Assembly: GCA_003210155.1 (NCBI GenBank)
Contig: QCNC01000001.1
Span: forward strand, 279,782 to 343,781
Direction of reading: 5' to 3'
Source: Prochlorococcus sp. AG-424-E18
GTDB lineage: Bacteria > Cyanobacteriota > Cyanobacteriia > PCC-6307 > Cyanobiaceae
Length of the DNA stretch: 64,000 nt
Shown here: in pieces, positions 9,509-19,644 of the stretch
Numbering within the stretch: position 1 is the first letter of the stretch
Layout: each line of letters begins with the position of its first letter
Notes under the pieces: model-generated
Told to the model about the DNA's origin: nothing
The model's database searches: none
Seen by the model: the letters and a program-made list of their open reading frames with translations, nothing else
Position numbers and translations under genes: made by a program

Positions 9509-9590
9509 TGCGGACGGCGAGACTTGAACTCGCAAGGCCGAAGCCACACGCTCCTTAGACGTGCGCGTCTACCAATTCCGCCACGTCCGC
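9509..9590 (-). tRNA. tRNA-Leu, anticodon read as AAG
   Basis: GCGGACG TG GCG-GAATTGGTAGA-CGC G CACGT-CTAAGGA-GCGTG TGGCTTCGGCCT T GCGAG-TTCAAGT-CTCGC CGTCCGC A. Full cloverleaf with a class II variable arm; CCA not encoded. Confidence 0.95.
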
Positions 9591-9850
9591 AAAGGGTTTT
9601 CAGCAACCAGGGTATAACTAAACCCTAAAAATATAATACATTATTGGCTGAAATAAGAATGTAGTTAGAAAAGAGTTTTTTTGGATATGATGAATAATTT
9701 TTCTATTGCATAAAACAAATATTTATACATATATAACGTTTTAGGTTGTATTGTAAAAAATGTCCTCTGAACACTAAAAAAATTTGTTGAATACCTTGGC
9801 AAATAATTTTTTATTTTAAGTCATTTCATTTCTTCAATTTTATTTTTATA

Positions 9851-11200
9851 ATGGTTGAAAAAGTTTTAATTGCTAATCGTGGAGAAATAGCTTTACGAAT
9901 TGTCAGAAGTTGTAGAGAACTAGGCATTGCAACCGTTGCAGTTTTTAGCACTGTAGATAAAAAAGCATTGCATGTTCAGCTTGCTGATGAGGCAGTTTGC
10001 GTTGGAGATTCATTAAGTAATAAGAGTTATTTAAATATTCCAAATATACTTGCTGCTGCGACATCTAGAGGAGTTGATGCTATTCATCCTGGTTATGGAT
10101 TTCTTGCTGAAAATGATAAATTTGCTGAGATGTGTAACGATCACGGCATAGTTTTTATTGGCCCATCACCTAAAGCTATTAGATCTATGGGAGATAAATC
10201 TACAGCTAAAGAAACTATGGAATCAGTTGGAGTACCGACAGTTCCTGGTAGTAAAGGCTTGTTATCAAATGTTGATGAGGCTTATAAATTAGCAGATAAT
10301 ATTGGCTATCCGGTAATTATTAAAGCTACTGCTGGGGGAGGTGGAAGAGGTATGAGGTTGGTTGAAAACGCTGTTAATCTCGAAAAAATGTTTAAAGCAG
10401 CTCAAGGCGAAGCAGAAGCAGCTTTTGGTAATGATGGTTTATATATGGAGAAATTTATAAAGAAGCCAAGACATGTAGAAATTCAAATTTTAGCTGATAG
10501 GTCGGGTAATGTTGTTCATTTAGGAGAGCGAGATTGTTCAGTTCAAAGAAGACATCAGAAGTTACTAGAAGAGTCTCCTAGTCCTGCAATTAACGCTGAG
10601 CTAAGAAAAAAAATGGGGAACGCAGCTATTGCCGCTGCAAAAAGCATCGGCTACGAAGGTGCGGGGACAGTTGAATTTTTAGTTGATGATGATGATAATT
10701 TTTATTTTATGGAGATGAATACTAGGATTCAAGTTGAACATCCTGTTACTGAGATGGTTACGGGAGTTGATTTAATAGCTGAGCAAATTAAAATCGCAAG
10801 CGGAGCTAATTTGGAATTTAATCAGGATGATATCCATTTAAACGGTCATGCCATTGAATGTAGAATCAATGCTGAAGATCCTTCTCATAATTTCCGACCA
10901 TCACCTGGAAAAATCACTGGGTGGCTTCCTCCTGGTGGCCCCGGTGTAAGGGTGGATAGTCATGTTTATACAGGCTATGAAATACCTCCTTTCTATGACT
11001 CATTAATTGGTAAATTGATAGTCTGGGGGAAAGATCGTAATACTGCAATTAAACGTATGAATAGGGCTTTAAATGAATGCGCAGTAACTGGTATTCCTAC
11101 AACAATCAACTTTCATCTAACCTTATTGAATAAATCTAAATTTAAGCAAGGTAAGATACACACTAAATATGTAGAAGAAGAATTATTGCCAAATTACTGA
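9851..11200 (+). CDS. accC: Acetyl-CoA carboxylase biotin carboxylase subunit
   Basis: 449 aa; [51 protein letters not shown]. Confidence 0.98.
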   Translation: MVEKVLIANRGEIALRIVRSCRELGIATVAVFSTVDKKALHVQLADEAVCVGDSLSNKSYLNIPNILAAATSRGVDAIHPGYGFLAENDKFAEMCNDHGIVFIGPSPKAIRSMGDKSTAKETMESVGVPTVPGSKGLLSNVDEAYKLADNIGYPVIIKATAGGGGRGMRLVENAVNLEKMFKAAQGEAEAAFGNDGLYMEKFIKKPRHVEIQILADRSGNVVHLGERDCSVQRRHQKLLEESPSPAINAELRKKMGNAAIAAAKSIGYEGAGTVEFLVDDDDNFYFMEMNTRIQVEHPVTEMVTGVDLIAEQIKIASGANLEFNQDDIHLNGHAIECRINAEDPSHNFRPSPGKITGWLPPGGPGVRVDSHVYTGYEIPPFYDSLIGKLIVWGKDRNTAIKRMNRALNECAVTGIPTTINFHLTLLNKSKFKQGKIHTKYVEEELLPNY

Positions 11201-11218
11201 GAAATAATTAAATGATTC

Positions 11219-11533
11219 CTATGAAACATGTGTATGCAATGCAAGTTTTATAAGTCCTTGTTGACCAACTAAAATTTCTCTTAAAAAGCTTATTACTCCG
11301 ATCCAAATTACAGGTCCAACATCAACGCCTCCAATAGGAGGAATTAGTTTTCTTGTTAAATTAAGAATAGTGCTTGATGGTATTGAAATTAATAACCATA
11401 AACCTTTACTTAAATCAATTTTTGGATACCAAGTAAGTATTAATCTTATTAGAAAAACTATAGTTAGATATGAAAGAGAAATTCCTAAACTAATATCTAT
11501 AATTTGAAGAGAGTTTACAAGCAAGGAAATCAC
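11219..11533 (-). CDS. YggT family (Ycf19-like) membrane protein
   Basis: 104 aa; LILTWYPKIDL and LTRKLIPPIGGVDVGPVIWI motifs. Confidence 0.85.
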   Translation of the reverse strand: MISLLVNSLQIIDISLGISLSYLTIVFLIRLILTWYPKIDLSKGLWLLISIPSSTILNLTRKLIPPIGGVDVGPVIWIGVISFLREILVGQQGLIKLALHTHVS

Positions 11534-11613
11534 AATTATTTAATTCATCTTAATAAATAACCCACTCAAACGTATTTAATTCGTATTATAAATTGAGAAT
11601 TTAATATTTAAAA

Positions 11614-11799
11614 GTGATTCAAATCTCAAATTTATTATTAGCTGCAGATTTTTCTGCTGAAGTTGCAAATAATTCAGCAGTTGGAATGATTGGTAGTTTT
11701 ATTGCGGCTGCCCTACTTATCGTTATTCCAGCCACTGCATTTTTGATTTTTGTTAGCCAGAAAGATTCCCTCGATCGTACTTCTACTGGAAGACGCTAG
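11614..11799 (+). CDS. psbX: Photosystem II reaction centre protein PsbX
   Basis: 61 aa, GTG start; [28 protein letters not shown] is the PsbX signature. Confidence 0.9.
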   Translation: MIQISNLLLAADFSAEVANNSAVGMIGSFIAAALLIVIPATAFLIFVSQKDSLDRTSTGRR

Positions 11800-11877
11800 T
11801 TTTTGTAGAAGTTTTAAGTACACTATAAATAAGGGATATAAGTAACCCTTTAAAAAATAAATTTTTGGAGAAAGAAT

Positions 11878-12804
11878 GTGGTCAATGCTAGTCTCAATTG
11901 GGCCAGTATTGTTGGTATAGTTCTCGCGGTATGTGGTGGAGGCCTTTATTTTTTGAGGTCTTTTAAGCCTGCCTTGGCAAGGGATTATGATGTTTTCTTC
12001 GCAGCAATTGGACTTTTGTGTGGAGGAATATTATTTTTTCAAGGCTGGAGGTTAGATCCTATCCTTCAGTTTGGTCAGTTTTTACTAGCAGGAACTACAG
12101 TTTTTTTCGCATATGAAAGTGTGCGATTAAGAGGAGTTGCTACTGATCAAGCTAGAAGATCTTATTTTGATGATGATCCTATTTCTGATGGTCCCAGAAA
12201 TCCTAGAGGCAGATTTAATGACGACTATGATAGGTTTGAAGAATCTGAAAGACCATCCAGAAGATTTAAACCTCAAGAAGATGAATTTGAAGAAGACTAT
12301 ATGGAGGGGAGATCTCGTAGGAGGAATGTTTCAAGAGCGATACCCTCTGCTGCGGCAAGTAGAAGTAGGTCATCTACAAGGGAAATAAGTCAGTTTGAAA
12401 ATGAAGAACCTATAAGAAGGAGAAGACAGACTTCTGAAGATAGAAATATTAAACAACCAGAAAAAAATAACTTTGGTGAGAGAAGAAATTTATCTCGCGA
12501 TGAAGTTAAAACAGGTTCTAGACCTAGAATGAATCGTACAGTCTCTAGACAAGATAATATCTCTGCTCCTAGTGATTCTTCTCCATTAAGAAAGAAACCT
12601 ACTAGATCATCTATTAGGCAGCAAACTTCTACAGCTCAAGTAGAAGATGCTTCATTTAAAGATGCTAATCAAGCCAAAAAGCCACGTGAGACTCGTAGAG
12701 TGAGCTCTTCAGCTAGATCAAGTTCAAAAAATCAAAATAGTAGATATAACGTTGGAACAAATAAGAAGAAACCAAGAGATAACAGTTCTAGATTTGATGA
12801 TTAA
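11878..12804 (+). CDS. ycf66: Ycf66 family protein with long basic Arg/Ser-rich tail
   Basis: 308 aa; VNASLNWASIVGIVLAVCGGGLYFLRSFKPALARDYDVFFAAIGLLCGGILFFQGWRLDPILQFGQFLLAG; follows psbX. Confidence 0.85.
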   Translation: MVNASLNWASIVGIVLAVCGGGLYFLRSFKPALARDYDVFFAAIGLLCGGILFFQGWRLDPILQFGQFLLAGTTVFFAYESVRLRGVATDQARRSYFDDDPISDGPRNPRGRFNDDYDRFEESERPSRRFKPQEDEFEEDYMEGRSRRRNVSRAIPSAAASRSRSSTREISQFENEEPIRRRRQTSEDRNIKQPEKNNFGERRNLSRDEVKTGSRPRMNRTVSRQDNISAPSDSSPLRKKPTRSSIRQQTSTAQVEDASFKDANQAKKPRETRRVSSSARSSSKNQNSRYNVGTNKKKPRDNSSRFDD

Positions 12805-13080
12805 TTATAAGATTCCTGCCCATTTTAAAAACGATTGTTTACTAAATAATTCAATTAATACTATTGCAAGGAAGCCAATCATTGCGAATCTTCCATTAGT
12901 TATTTCAGAATAACTACTCCATCCAAATTTATATTCATCTTTAATTTCTATAGATTTTTCATCTAATTTATTCTCTTCAATTTGTTCATTGATCTGATTT
13001 CGATCTTTTTGCTCTTCTATAAAACTCTCACTCTCTAAATTAGTGACTTCTGAGTTATTTTGTTCTTCTTTAGAATTCAT
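12805..13080 (-). CDS. hli: High-light-inducible (Hli/HLIP) protein with N-terminal acidic extension
   Basis: 91 aa; EITNGRFAMIGFLAIVLIELFSKQSFLKWAGIL chlorophyll-binding-like motif. Confidence 0.85.
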   Translation of the reverse strand: MNSKEEQNNSEVTNLESESFIEEQKDRNQINEQIEENKLDEKSIEIKDEYKFGWSSYSEITNGRFAMIGFLAIVLIELFSKQSFLKWAGIL

Positions 13081-13088
13081 TTTTTTTG

Positions 13089-15071
13089 TTAATCCTTAAA
13101 ATTATACTTATCAGAAGTCAATAATTTCCAGTCTCCTTGTCCATTTAATTCTAAAATATTCTCGTGAAAATCTTTTAAGCTAGGTCTATGTCCGACACTA
13201 ATTAGAGAAAGTTCTCGTTCCTTTAGTAAACTATATAGTTTTTTTTCAGTGTTAATATCTAATGCACTTGTTGCTTCATCAAGTACTGCAAATCTTGGAG
13301 AATTTAGTAAGAGTCTTGCAAAAGCCAATCTTTGTTGCTCGCCTAAGGAAAGAATTCGTGGCCAATCTTGTTTGATATCTAGATTAGGATACCGATCCAC
13401 TAAAGTTTTTAAATTTACTTCATGAAGTACAGAAGTAAGATGTTCATCACTAAATTTCTTAACTTCTGTTGGATAACATAATTGTTCTCTTAAAGAACCA
13501 AGTAACATATATGGTTTCTGAGGTATAAATAATAATTCCCCAATTTTTGGTTTTTTAATTACTCCCTGATCGGGTTCCCATAAACCACTAATCATTCTTA
13601 GTAAAGATGTTTTTCCGCACCCAGATGGTCCTACAACCAAAAGTGATTGATTATTATTGATGCTCAAATTTAAATTTTTAATTATTGTTTTATTTGATCC
13701 TGGTGGGCAAAGGTCAGCATTATTAATAAGAATTGAGGGGTAATCTGAAATAACGTTTTGATTGCTTGTTGGGTTGGTTTGACTAATGGATTCAACTTTT
13801 GATTGGAATCCTTCTAATCTCCCAATACCAGCAGTAAATTTTGCAAGTTCTTCGATTTGATTAACAATAAAAAATAACGAGCCTTCAACCATTCCAAATG
13901 CAAAGCTTGCCTGAATAAAACGTCCATAATCAATATCACCTTTAAAGTAAGGGATTGCCATTATTAAATATGGAAAGAAATTGCCAGCATAATTAATGGA
14001 TCTTCTCATGACGTCTATTATTACTCTCCATATAATCAGTAAATTAAAGTTTCTCACTACTTCTCCTAGGCGTCTTTCAGTTTCACTGCGCTCAGGATTC
14101 TCCCCAGAGTAAAAGGCTATTGATTCAGCATTATCTCTAATATGTACTAAGCCATATCGAAAATCTGCTTCATATCTGAGTTGATCAAAGTCAATCTTTA
14201 CGAGATTTTTTCCAGCGATTAAAAGGATAGAAGTTGCAAATGCAGCGTAACCAAATAAAGAAAAAGTAAGTGTTGTACTAATACTCCATAAAATAAGAAT
14301 ATTAAGTGAAAATGTTAGTAGGGCATCAAAAATACCTAAAGTGAAAGAGAGACTTTGCCCGGTAAAAGCTCGGGTATCATCTGTAATTCTTTGATCAGGA
14401 TTATCTACATCGGTTTGTTCTTCATCATTGGGATTTAATTGGTAATAAGCTTTATTTGTCATATAATCTTTGACTAAACTTTTTGAGAGCCATTCTCTCC
14501 AAATTATTCCTAACTTATATGTGAAAAATATTTGGGAAACACGTATTGGTAGAGCCACAGCGAAACAACAAGCGTAAATCCCCAATATCCGATAAAAACC
14601 ATCTTCTTGTTTTTCTACTAAAGCATTTGTTAAATCTCTTGCAATAAATCCAATACCTGCATTTATTCCGTTTACAGCTAAAAGCATTAATACAATTATC
14701 GCAAGGAATAACCAATGTAACCATCTACGATTTTTTAATTGCCGTCTTAAACTAAAAAAACTTCCTGATCCAATTAGAAATAAGGCAGAGAAAAGCAATC
14801 CCCAGCTACCAGCCCAAATTGAATTAACAGTACTTACTACACCTCCGAAATATTTTTCAAGAAAAATTGGTTGAAAGCTTTCAAAAAAACTAATTATTCC
14901 TGTAAGAACAACAAGTACTACTCCACCAACACAAAATAAAAGAGAGATCAAAAGCCATATGAATTGAAATCCATTACATTGATCTATTGGAAGAAAAAAC
15001 GGCTGAGATAGCTTCCTTAATTTTTGTAATTGGTACAGTATTTTGGATTTATTATTAACTGCTTTATTCAT
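13089..15071 (-). CDS. ABC transporter, fused permease/ATPase (SbmA/BacA/ABCD-like)
   Basis: 660 aa; ABC_membrane_2-like TM region plus GPSGCGKTSLLRMISGLW, SLGEQQRLAFARLLLNSPRFAVLDEATSALD. Confidence 0.88.
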   Translation of the reverse strand: MNKAVNNKSKILYQLQKLRKLSQPFFLPIDQCNGFQFIWLLISLLFCVGGVVLVVLTGIISFFESFQPIFLEKYFGGVVSTVNSIWAGSWGLLFSALFLIGSGSFFSLRRQLKNRRWLHWLFLAIIVLMLLAVNGINAGIGFIARDLTNALVEKQEDGFYRILGIYACCFAVALPIRVSQIFFTYKLGIIWREWLSKSLVKDYMTNKAYYQLNPNDEEQTDVDNPDQRITDDTRAFTGQSLSFTLGIFDALLTFSLNILILWSISTTLTFSLFGYAAFATSILLIAGKNLVKIDFDQLRYEADFRYGLVHIRDNAESIAFYSGENPERSETERRLGEVVRNFNLLIIWRVIIDVMRRSINYAGNFFPYLIMAIPYFKGDIDYGRFIQASFAFGMVEGSLFFIVNQIEELAKFTAGIGRLEGFQSKVESISQTNPTSNQNVISDYPSILINNADLCPPGSNKTIIKNLNLSINNNQSLLVVGPSGCGKTSLLRMISGLWEPDQGVIKKPKIGELLFIPQKPYMLLGSLREQLCYPTEVKKFSDEHLTSVLHEVNLKTLVDRYPNLDIKQDWPRILSLGEQQRLAFARLLLNSPRFAVLDEATSALDINTEKKLYSLLKERELSLISVGHRPSLKDFHENILELNGQGDWKLLTSDKYNFKD

Positions 15072-15112
15072 TTCCCGACTAGTTTTATAAGAAAATTATA
15101 ACTTTTAGTAGT

Positions 15113-15391
15113 CTATTGACCAAAGCCAATAAATGAAAGTGCCCAGTCAGGTAAATTTAAGTAATTCAAGATTGTTGCATCAAATTCATGAACTTTTGGA
15201 AAAGATTTATCTAATACCCACCATATAAGAAAAGGTAGATTAAATAAAATTTGTAATTGCCATTTATAAGTTAAAACTCTCCAAATCTTTGTTAAGTAAG
15301 TTTTGAGTGAATCGTCTAGCTCTTCCCAATTTTTTGATATTAAATTGAATAAATTTTTGGATTCTGTATTTAAGGAATCTGGTGTATTCAT
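15113..15391 (-). CDS. Conserved hypothetical protein (92 aa)
   Basis: ORF with one hydrophobic segment (LQILFNLPFLIWWVL). Confidence 0.55.
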   Translation of the reverse strand: MNTPDSLNTESKNLFNLISKNWEELDDSLKTYLTKIWRVLTYKWQLQILFNLPFLIWWVLDKSFPKVHEFDATILNYLNLPDWALSFIGFGQ

Positions 15392-15437
15392 TTTGTTTTT
15401 ACTTATTTATAACCCATAAACATTTCTTTCGAGAGTT

Positions 15438-15779
15438 TTAACCTGGGGGCCAATTCATTTTTCTTCCAGATAAAAAATGAATATGTAAATGGAAAACTGT
15501 TTGTCCTGATTCTGCTCCAGTATTAATTACTGTTCTCCAATTAGTTAAATTTTTTGATTTAGCTATTTTGCTACCAACAAAAAGTAAATGACCTAATAAA
15601 TTAGTATCTTCTTCAATACAATTTAATAAACTAATAATTGGCTTTTTTGGAATCACTAAATAATGGACTGGTGCTTGCGCTTGGATATCATTAAACGCAA
15701 TACAAAACTTATCTTCATAAAGCTTCTCGCAGGGTATTTCTTTATTGATTATTTTTTGAAATATTGTAGTTTCAGTCAT
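15438..15779 (-). CDS. HIT family protein
   Basis: 113 aa; TIFQKIINKEIPCEKLYEDKFCIAFNDIQAQAPVHYLVIPKKPI and QTVFHLHIHFLSGR. Confidence 0.95.
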   Translation of the reverse strand: MTETTIFQKIINKEIPCEKLYEDKFCIAFNDIQAQAPVHYLVIPKKPIISLLNCIEEDTNLLGHLLFVGSKIAKSKNLTNWRTVINTGAESGQTVFHLHIHFLSGRKMNWPPG

Positions 15780-15783
15780 TAGA

Positions 15784-16389
15784 TTAATTAATAGAAATTA
15801 CGTCGTTTTCGTTAAACCCTTCCTTTATAAGTTCTTTGTTCAAATCATCTTTTGATGTAACTCTATCAACAAATAATATTCCGTTTAAGTGATCCATTTC
15901 GTGTTGAATACACCTCGCCAGAAGTCCATCTGCTTTCATTTTACGTGGTCTCCCCATTTCATCTCTAAATTTTAATTTTATAGTTGATGGTCTTACTACA
16001 TTCAAATAGACGCCAGGTATACTCAAGCAGCCTTCTTCGTATGAATTAAGGGTTGTCCCAAATTCTGTAATTTCTGGATTGATTAATATTAGAGGTTCTG
16101 CTGCTGAATCTTCAAAATTTATATCTATGACAAGAAGCTCTTTATTGATGCCAATTTGAGGCGCAGCAAGTCCAATTCCTTTAGCTGCATACATACTTTG
16201 AAGCATTTCTTTAGCAAGTTTTCTAATCGAGTCGTCAACCTTAGTTATTCTTTTGGAATTTTGTCTTAATACATCATCACCAAGTTTGTAAATGTCTAGA
16301 GATGGCTCACCTGGTTGTTCTTTTGCAATTTTTTCTGCCTTTCCATTTATTCTTGACTTTTTTGCAAGTTGTGAAAAATGGTTTGCCAC
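15784..16389 (-). CDS. def: Peptide deformylase
   Basis: 201 aa; GIGLAAPQIG, EGCLSIPG, QHEMDHLNGILF. Confidence 0.97.
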   Translation of the reverse strand: MANHFSQLAKKSRINGKAEKIAKEQPGEPSLDIYKLGDDVLRQNSKRITKVDDSIRKLAKEMLQSMYAAKGIGLAAPQIGINKELLVIDINFEDSAAEPLILINPEITEFGTTLNSYEEGCLSIPGVYLNVVRPSTIKLKFRDEMGRPRKMKADGLLARCIQHEMDHLNGILFVDRVTSKDDLNKELIKEGFNENDVISIN

Positions 16390-16468
16390 GTTAAAAAAAA
16401 GTTTTTACTAAAGAGTCTAGCTATAAAAATATTAGCACTTTAATTTGCATTCTTTATAGTTTCTTATA

Positions 16469-18394
16469 ATGAGTAAAGATGATCAGTTAAAAGTTAGGCA
16501 AACTGTATCTAAAAAAAAATCTTTTAAGGAATTAACTATTGTTAGGGATATTATTTTTTGGATTGATCTTGTTGGTGAAGGTCAAAATGAAAATGCTATT
16601 TTAGCAAGACCATTTAATGACAAAGAGTCGTTTCCTCAGAAATTAACAAGCAAAAAATATAATATTAAAAATAACTTTCATGGATATGGTGGTAAATCTT
16701 ATAAATGTATATATTTAAAAAATAATTTTTATTTGATATGGATAGATCAGATTACCAACGCAGTATGGTTTCAAATCTTCAAAGAGGTAGCATCAAATTA
16801 TAGAGGTCAAAAAAGATATCTCGATTCAGTTCAAGAACCTAGACAACTATCTAAATCAATTGATGGAAATTTCGATTCTTCATTTGTTATTTCTCAAAAA
16901 AATTTTTTGTATGGTATTTGTGAAATAAATAATAGAGATTATTTGTTCTCTTTAAACTTAAAAAAAATTCAACAAGATATATACCGAATAAAAAAATTTA
17001 AAAATTTCGCTGGAGAATTATCTTCTAATACTTCTGTTAGCTTACTTTCTTGGGTGGAGTGGGATTCTCCATACATGCCCTGGGAGAGAAATGATCTTTG
17101 TTTTGCTCAAATTGACTTAGATGGAGAGATAACTAAAATAAAAAAATTCTCAGATAAGCTGATTAATGCCAAAAAAAACGTTTCTTTCTTTCAACCTTAT
17201 TGGATAAGTGAAACTCTTTTAGTATGTTCTGAAGATAGTTCTGGATGGTGGAACCTATTGTTTGTAGATGTTAGTAAAATTGAGAATATTTTTATTAAAA
17301 AAAGAGTAGAGAGAAATTTTGTCGAATATGGCCTACCGCAGTGGGTCTCAGGAATGAAATTTTTTGCAGGGGATATAAAAGATTTCTTTTGTTTAGCAAA
17401 AAAAGAAAATAGTTTAATAATGGAACATTACAAAGACCTTTTATGCGTTAAAGAATTTTCTACTCCTTTTACCTCAATAAGTGATTTTAGTGTTTTTGAA
17501 AAGAAAGTAGTTTTGAAAGGTTATGGATCTGATTTTCTTGGAAATTTACTTGAAATTGATTGTAAAGAGGAAGTTTTATCAAATGCTTTTGAGGAAATAA
17601 ATGCTGAATATATAAAAGATTGTTCAAAACCTGAAACATTTTGGTTTAAAGGTTTTGAAGATAAATCAACTCATTGTTTTCTTTATAGGCCGCTTTTTGA
17701 AAAATTTAGAAAACCACCGCTTTTTGTTAGAGCTCATAGTGGACCAACTTCATGTTTTGATGGATCATATAATTCTGAAGTTCAATATTGGACTTCGAAG
17801 GGATTTTTTGTTGCTGAAGTCAATTATGGAGGATCATCAGGATTTGGCAAAGCATATAGAGAGAGGTTGAATTATAAATGGGGTATTGTTGATTCTTATG
17901 ATTGCAAAGCACTAGCTCTTGAATTGATTAAAACAAATCAAGTTGATAGTGAAAAAGTAGTAATTTTTGGGAATAGTGCTGGTGGGTTAACTGCCTTAAA
18001 TTGTTTATTATATGGTTCTATTTTTACAGCAGCAATTTGTAAATATCCTGTTATTGATTTGAAGGATATGCATTACAACACTCATAGGTTTGAAAAAGAT
18101 TATTTAAATTCTTTGATAGGAAATTATGCAAAAGACCATGATGATTATATAAATAGATCACCGATAAATCATATTAACAAAATAAAAAAACCTATCTTAT
18201 TATTTCATGGAAAAAAAGATACAGTTATTTCTTATAAAAAAACTTTAAAAATTCAAGAAATTTTGATTCAGAATAATAAATATTCAGAAGTTATTTTTTT
18301 TGATAATGAAGGGCATGGTTTTAGAAATATTGAAAATAAAGAAGCAGTAATGCAAAAATCTCAGGAATTTTTAAAAAATGCTTTGAATATTTAA
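16469..18394 (+). CDS. S9 family prolyl oligopeptidase / dipeptidyl aminopeptidase
   Basis: 641 aa; RAHSGPTS, NYGGSSGFGKAYRERLNYKWGIVDSYDC, nucleophile GNSAGG, LFHGKKDTVISY, GHGF. Confidence 0.92.
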   Translation: MSKDDQLKVRQTVSKKKSFKELTIVRDIIFWIDLVGEGQNENAILARPFNDKESFPQKLTSKKYNIKNNFHGYGGKSYKCIYLKNNFYLIWIDQITNAVWFQIFKEVASNYRGQKRYLDSVQEPRQLSKSIDGNFDSSFVISQKNFLYGICEINNRDYLFSLNLKKIQQDIYRIKKFKNFAGELSSNTSVSLLSWVEWDSPYMPWERNDLCFAQIDLDGEITKIKKFSDKLINAKKNVSFFQPYWISETLLVCSEDSSGWWNLLFVDVSKIENIFIKKRVERNFVEYGLPQWVSGMKFFAGDIKDFFCLAKKENSLIMEHYKDLLCVKEFSTPFTSISDFSVFEKKVVLKGYGSDFLGNLLEIDCKEEVLSNAFEEINAEYIKDCSKPETFWFKGFEDKSTHCFLYRPLFEKFRKPPLFVRAHSGPTSCFDGSYNSEVQYWTSKGFFVAEVNYGGSSGFGKAYRERLNYKWGIVDSYDCKALALELIKTNQVDSEKVVIFGNSAGGLTALNCLLYGSIFTAAICKYPVIDLKDMHYNTHRFEKDYLNSLIGNYAKDHDDYINRSPINHINKIKKPILLFHGKKDTVISYKKTLKIQEILIQNNKYSEVIFFDNEGHGFRNIENKEAVMQKSQEFLKNALNI

Positions 18395-19644
18395 GAATTG
18401 ATTTTTAGAAAATCAATAGTATCTTTTAATTTTTCTATAAAAATATCAATTTCTTCCTTATTGGTTGTGAAATTCATGCTGATTCTAGCTGTTGATTTAA
18501 TTCCAATGTATCTATGAAGAGGTTGACAGCAATGGTGTCCACTTCTGATGCAAATTCCTTTTGAATCAAGAATTTCAGCAATATCATTTGAATGTATATT
18601 TTTTATATAAAAGGTGGCAAGTGAGGCTCTGTCTGGATCTATCTTCGGCGATGGACCTATGATTTCAATATTTTCTATTTGATTTAATTTTTCAAATAAA
18701 TATTTAGTAATACTCTTTTCATATTCATTAATTTCATTCAATCCAATATTGTTAATATAATTAATTGCTTCTGCAAGACCTATTGCTTCTGCAATTGCTG
18801 GAGTTCCAGCTTCAAATTTGTGTGGTAGCTCTGCCCAAGTACTTGTCTCTTCAAAAACATCTTGAATCATTTCGCCACCTCCAAAGAGAGGAGGAATTTT
18901 TTCTAGGATTTCTTTTCTTGACCAGAGGAAACCAATACCTGTTGGACCGCATAATTTATGTCCTGATCCAGCTAAAAAATCTATATTAAGATCAATCACG
19001 TCCAGTTTTTGATGAGCCAAACTTTGGCATGCATCTATTAACACTAAAGAACCTTTTTGTTTAGCTAATTTAGTTATTTCTTTGATTGGATTACAGGAAC
19101 CTAGAGTGTTACTAACATGTACTAGGCTAACAAGCTTAGTTCTAGATGTTAGTTTTGATTTAAAATCGTCTATGTCTAATTTCCCATCTTTATCTATACC
19201 TATAAATTTTAATTTGCATTTATTTTTTGCTGCAACCATTTGCCATGGAACAATATTGCTATGATGCTCCATTATTGATAAGAGAATTTCATCGTTTTCT
19301 TTTAATGAATATTCACCCCATGATCTAGCTACTAGATTGATTGCCTCAGTAGCATTTCTTGTGAAAATAATTTCTTTTGCTGAATTCGCTTTTATATATT
19401 GACTAATTAAATATCGTGCATGTTCAAATTCTTCTGTTGCTTTAGCACTTAATTGATGTGCCCCTCTATGTACATTGGCATTAAAGTTTTTGTAATATTC
19501 ATCAATTTTTTTTAAGACCTGTATTGGTTTTTGTGTGGTTGCAGCATGATCTAAATAAATAATTTGCTCATTACTTTTTAAGTTCTTACTTAAAAGAGGA
19601 AAGTCTTTCTTCGTTATTTCAGGAAAATTTTGAATCGTTTCCAT
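18391..19644 (-). CDS. sufS: Cysteine desulfurase SufS
   Basis: 417 aa; IYLDHAATTQKP, SGHKLCGPTGIGFLW, RSGHHCCQPLH; in suf operon. Confidence 0.97.
   Translation of the reverse strand: METIQNFPEITKKDFPLLSKNLKSNEQIIYLDHAATTQKPIQVLKKIDEYYKNFNANVHRGAHQLSAKATEEFEHARYLISQYIKANSAKEIIFTRNATEAINLVARSWGEYSLKENDEILLSIMEHHSNIVPWQMVAAKNKCKLKFIGIDKDGKLDIDDFKSKLTSRTKLVSLVHVSNTLGSCNPIKEITKLAKQKGSLVLIDACQSLAHQKLDVIDLNIDFLAGSGHKLCGPTGIGFLWSRKEILEKIPPLFGGGEMIQDVFEETSTWAELPHKFEAGTPAIAEAIGLAEAINYINNIGLNEINEYEKSITKYLFEKLNQIENIEIIGPSPKIDPDRASLATFYIKNIHSNDIAEILDSKGICIRSGHHCCQPLHRYIGIKSTARISMNFTTNKEEIDIFIEKLKDTIDFLKINS

Noticed and set aside
9484-9606. N-terminal extension MLKTLCGRGGIGRRARLRSVWLRPCEFKSRRPHF of the 8218 ORF, and the opposite-strand ORF 9254-9628
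   Set aside because: This is translation through the tRNA-Leu gene; the real CDS starts at 9483 or 9504.
12137-12388. 83-aa ORF inside ycf66
   Set aside because: Alternate frame of a low-complexity region; no independent support.
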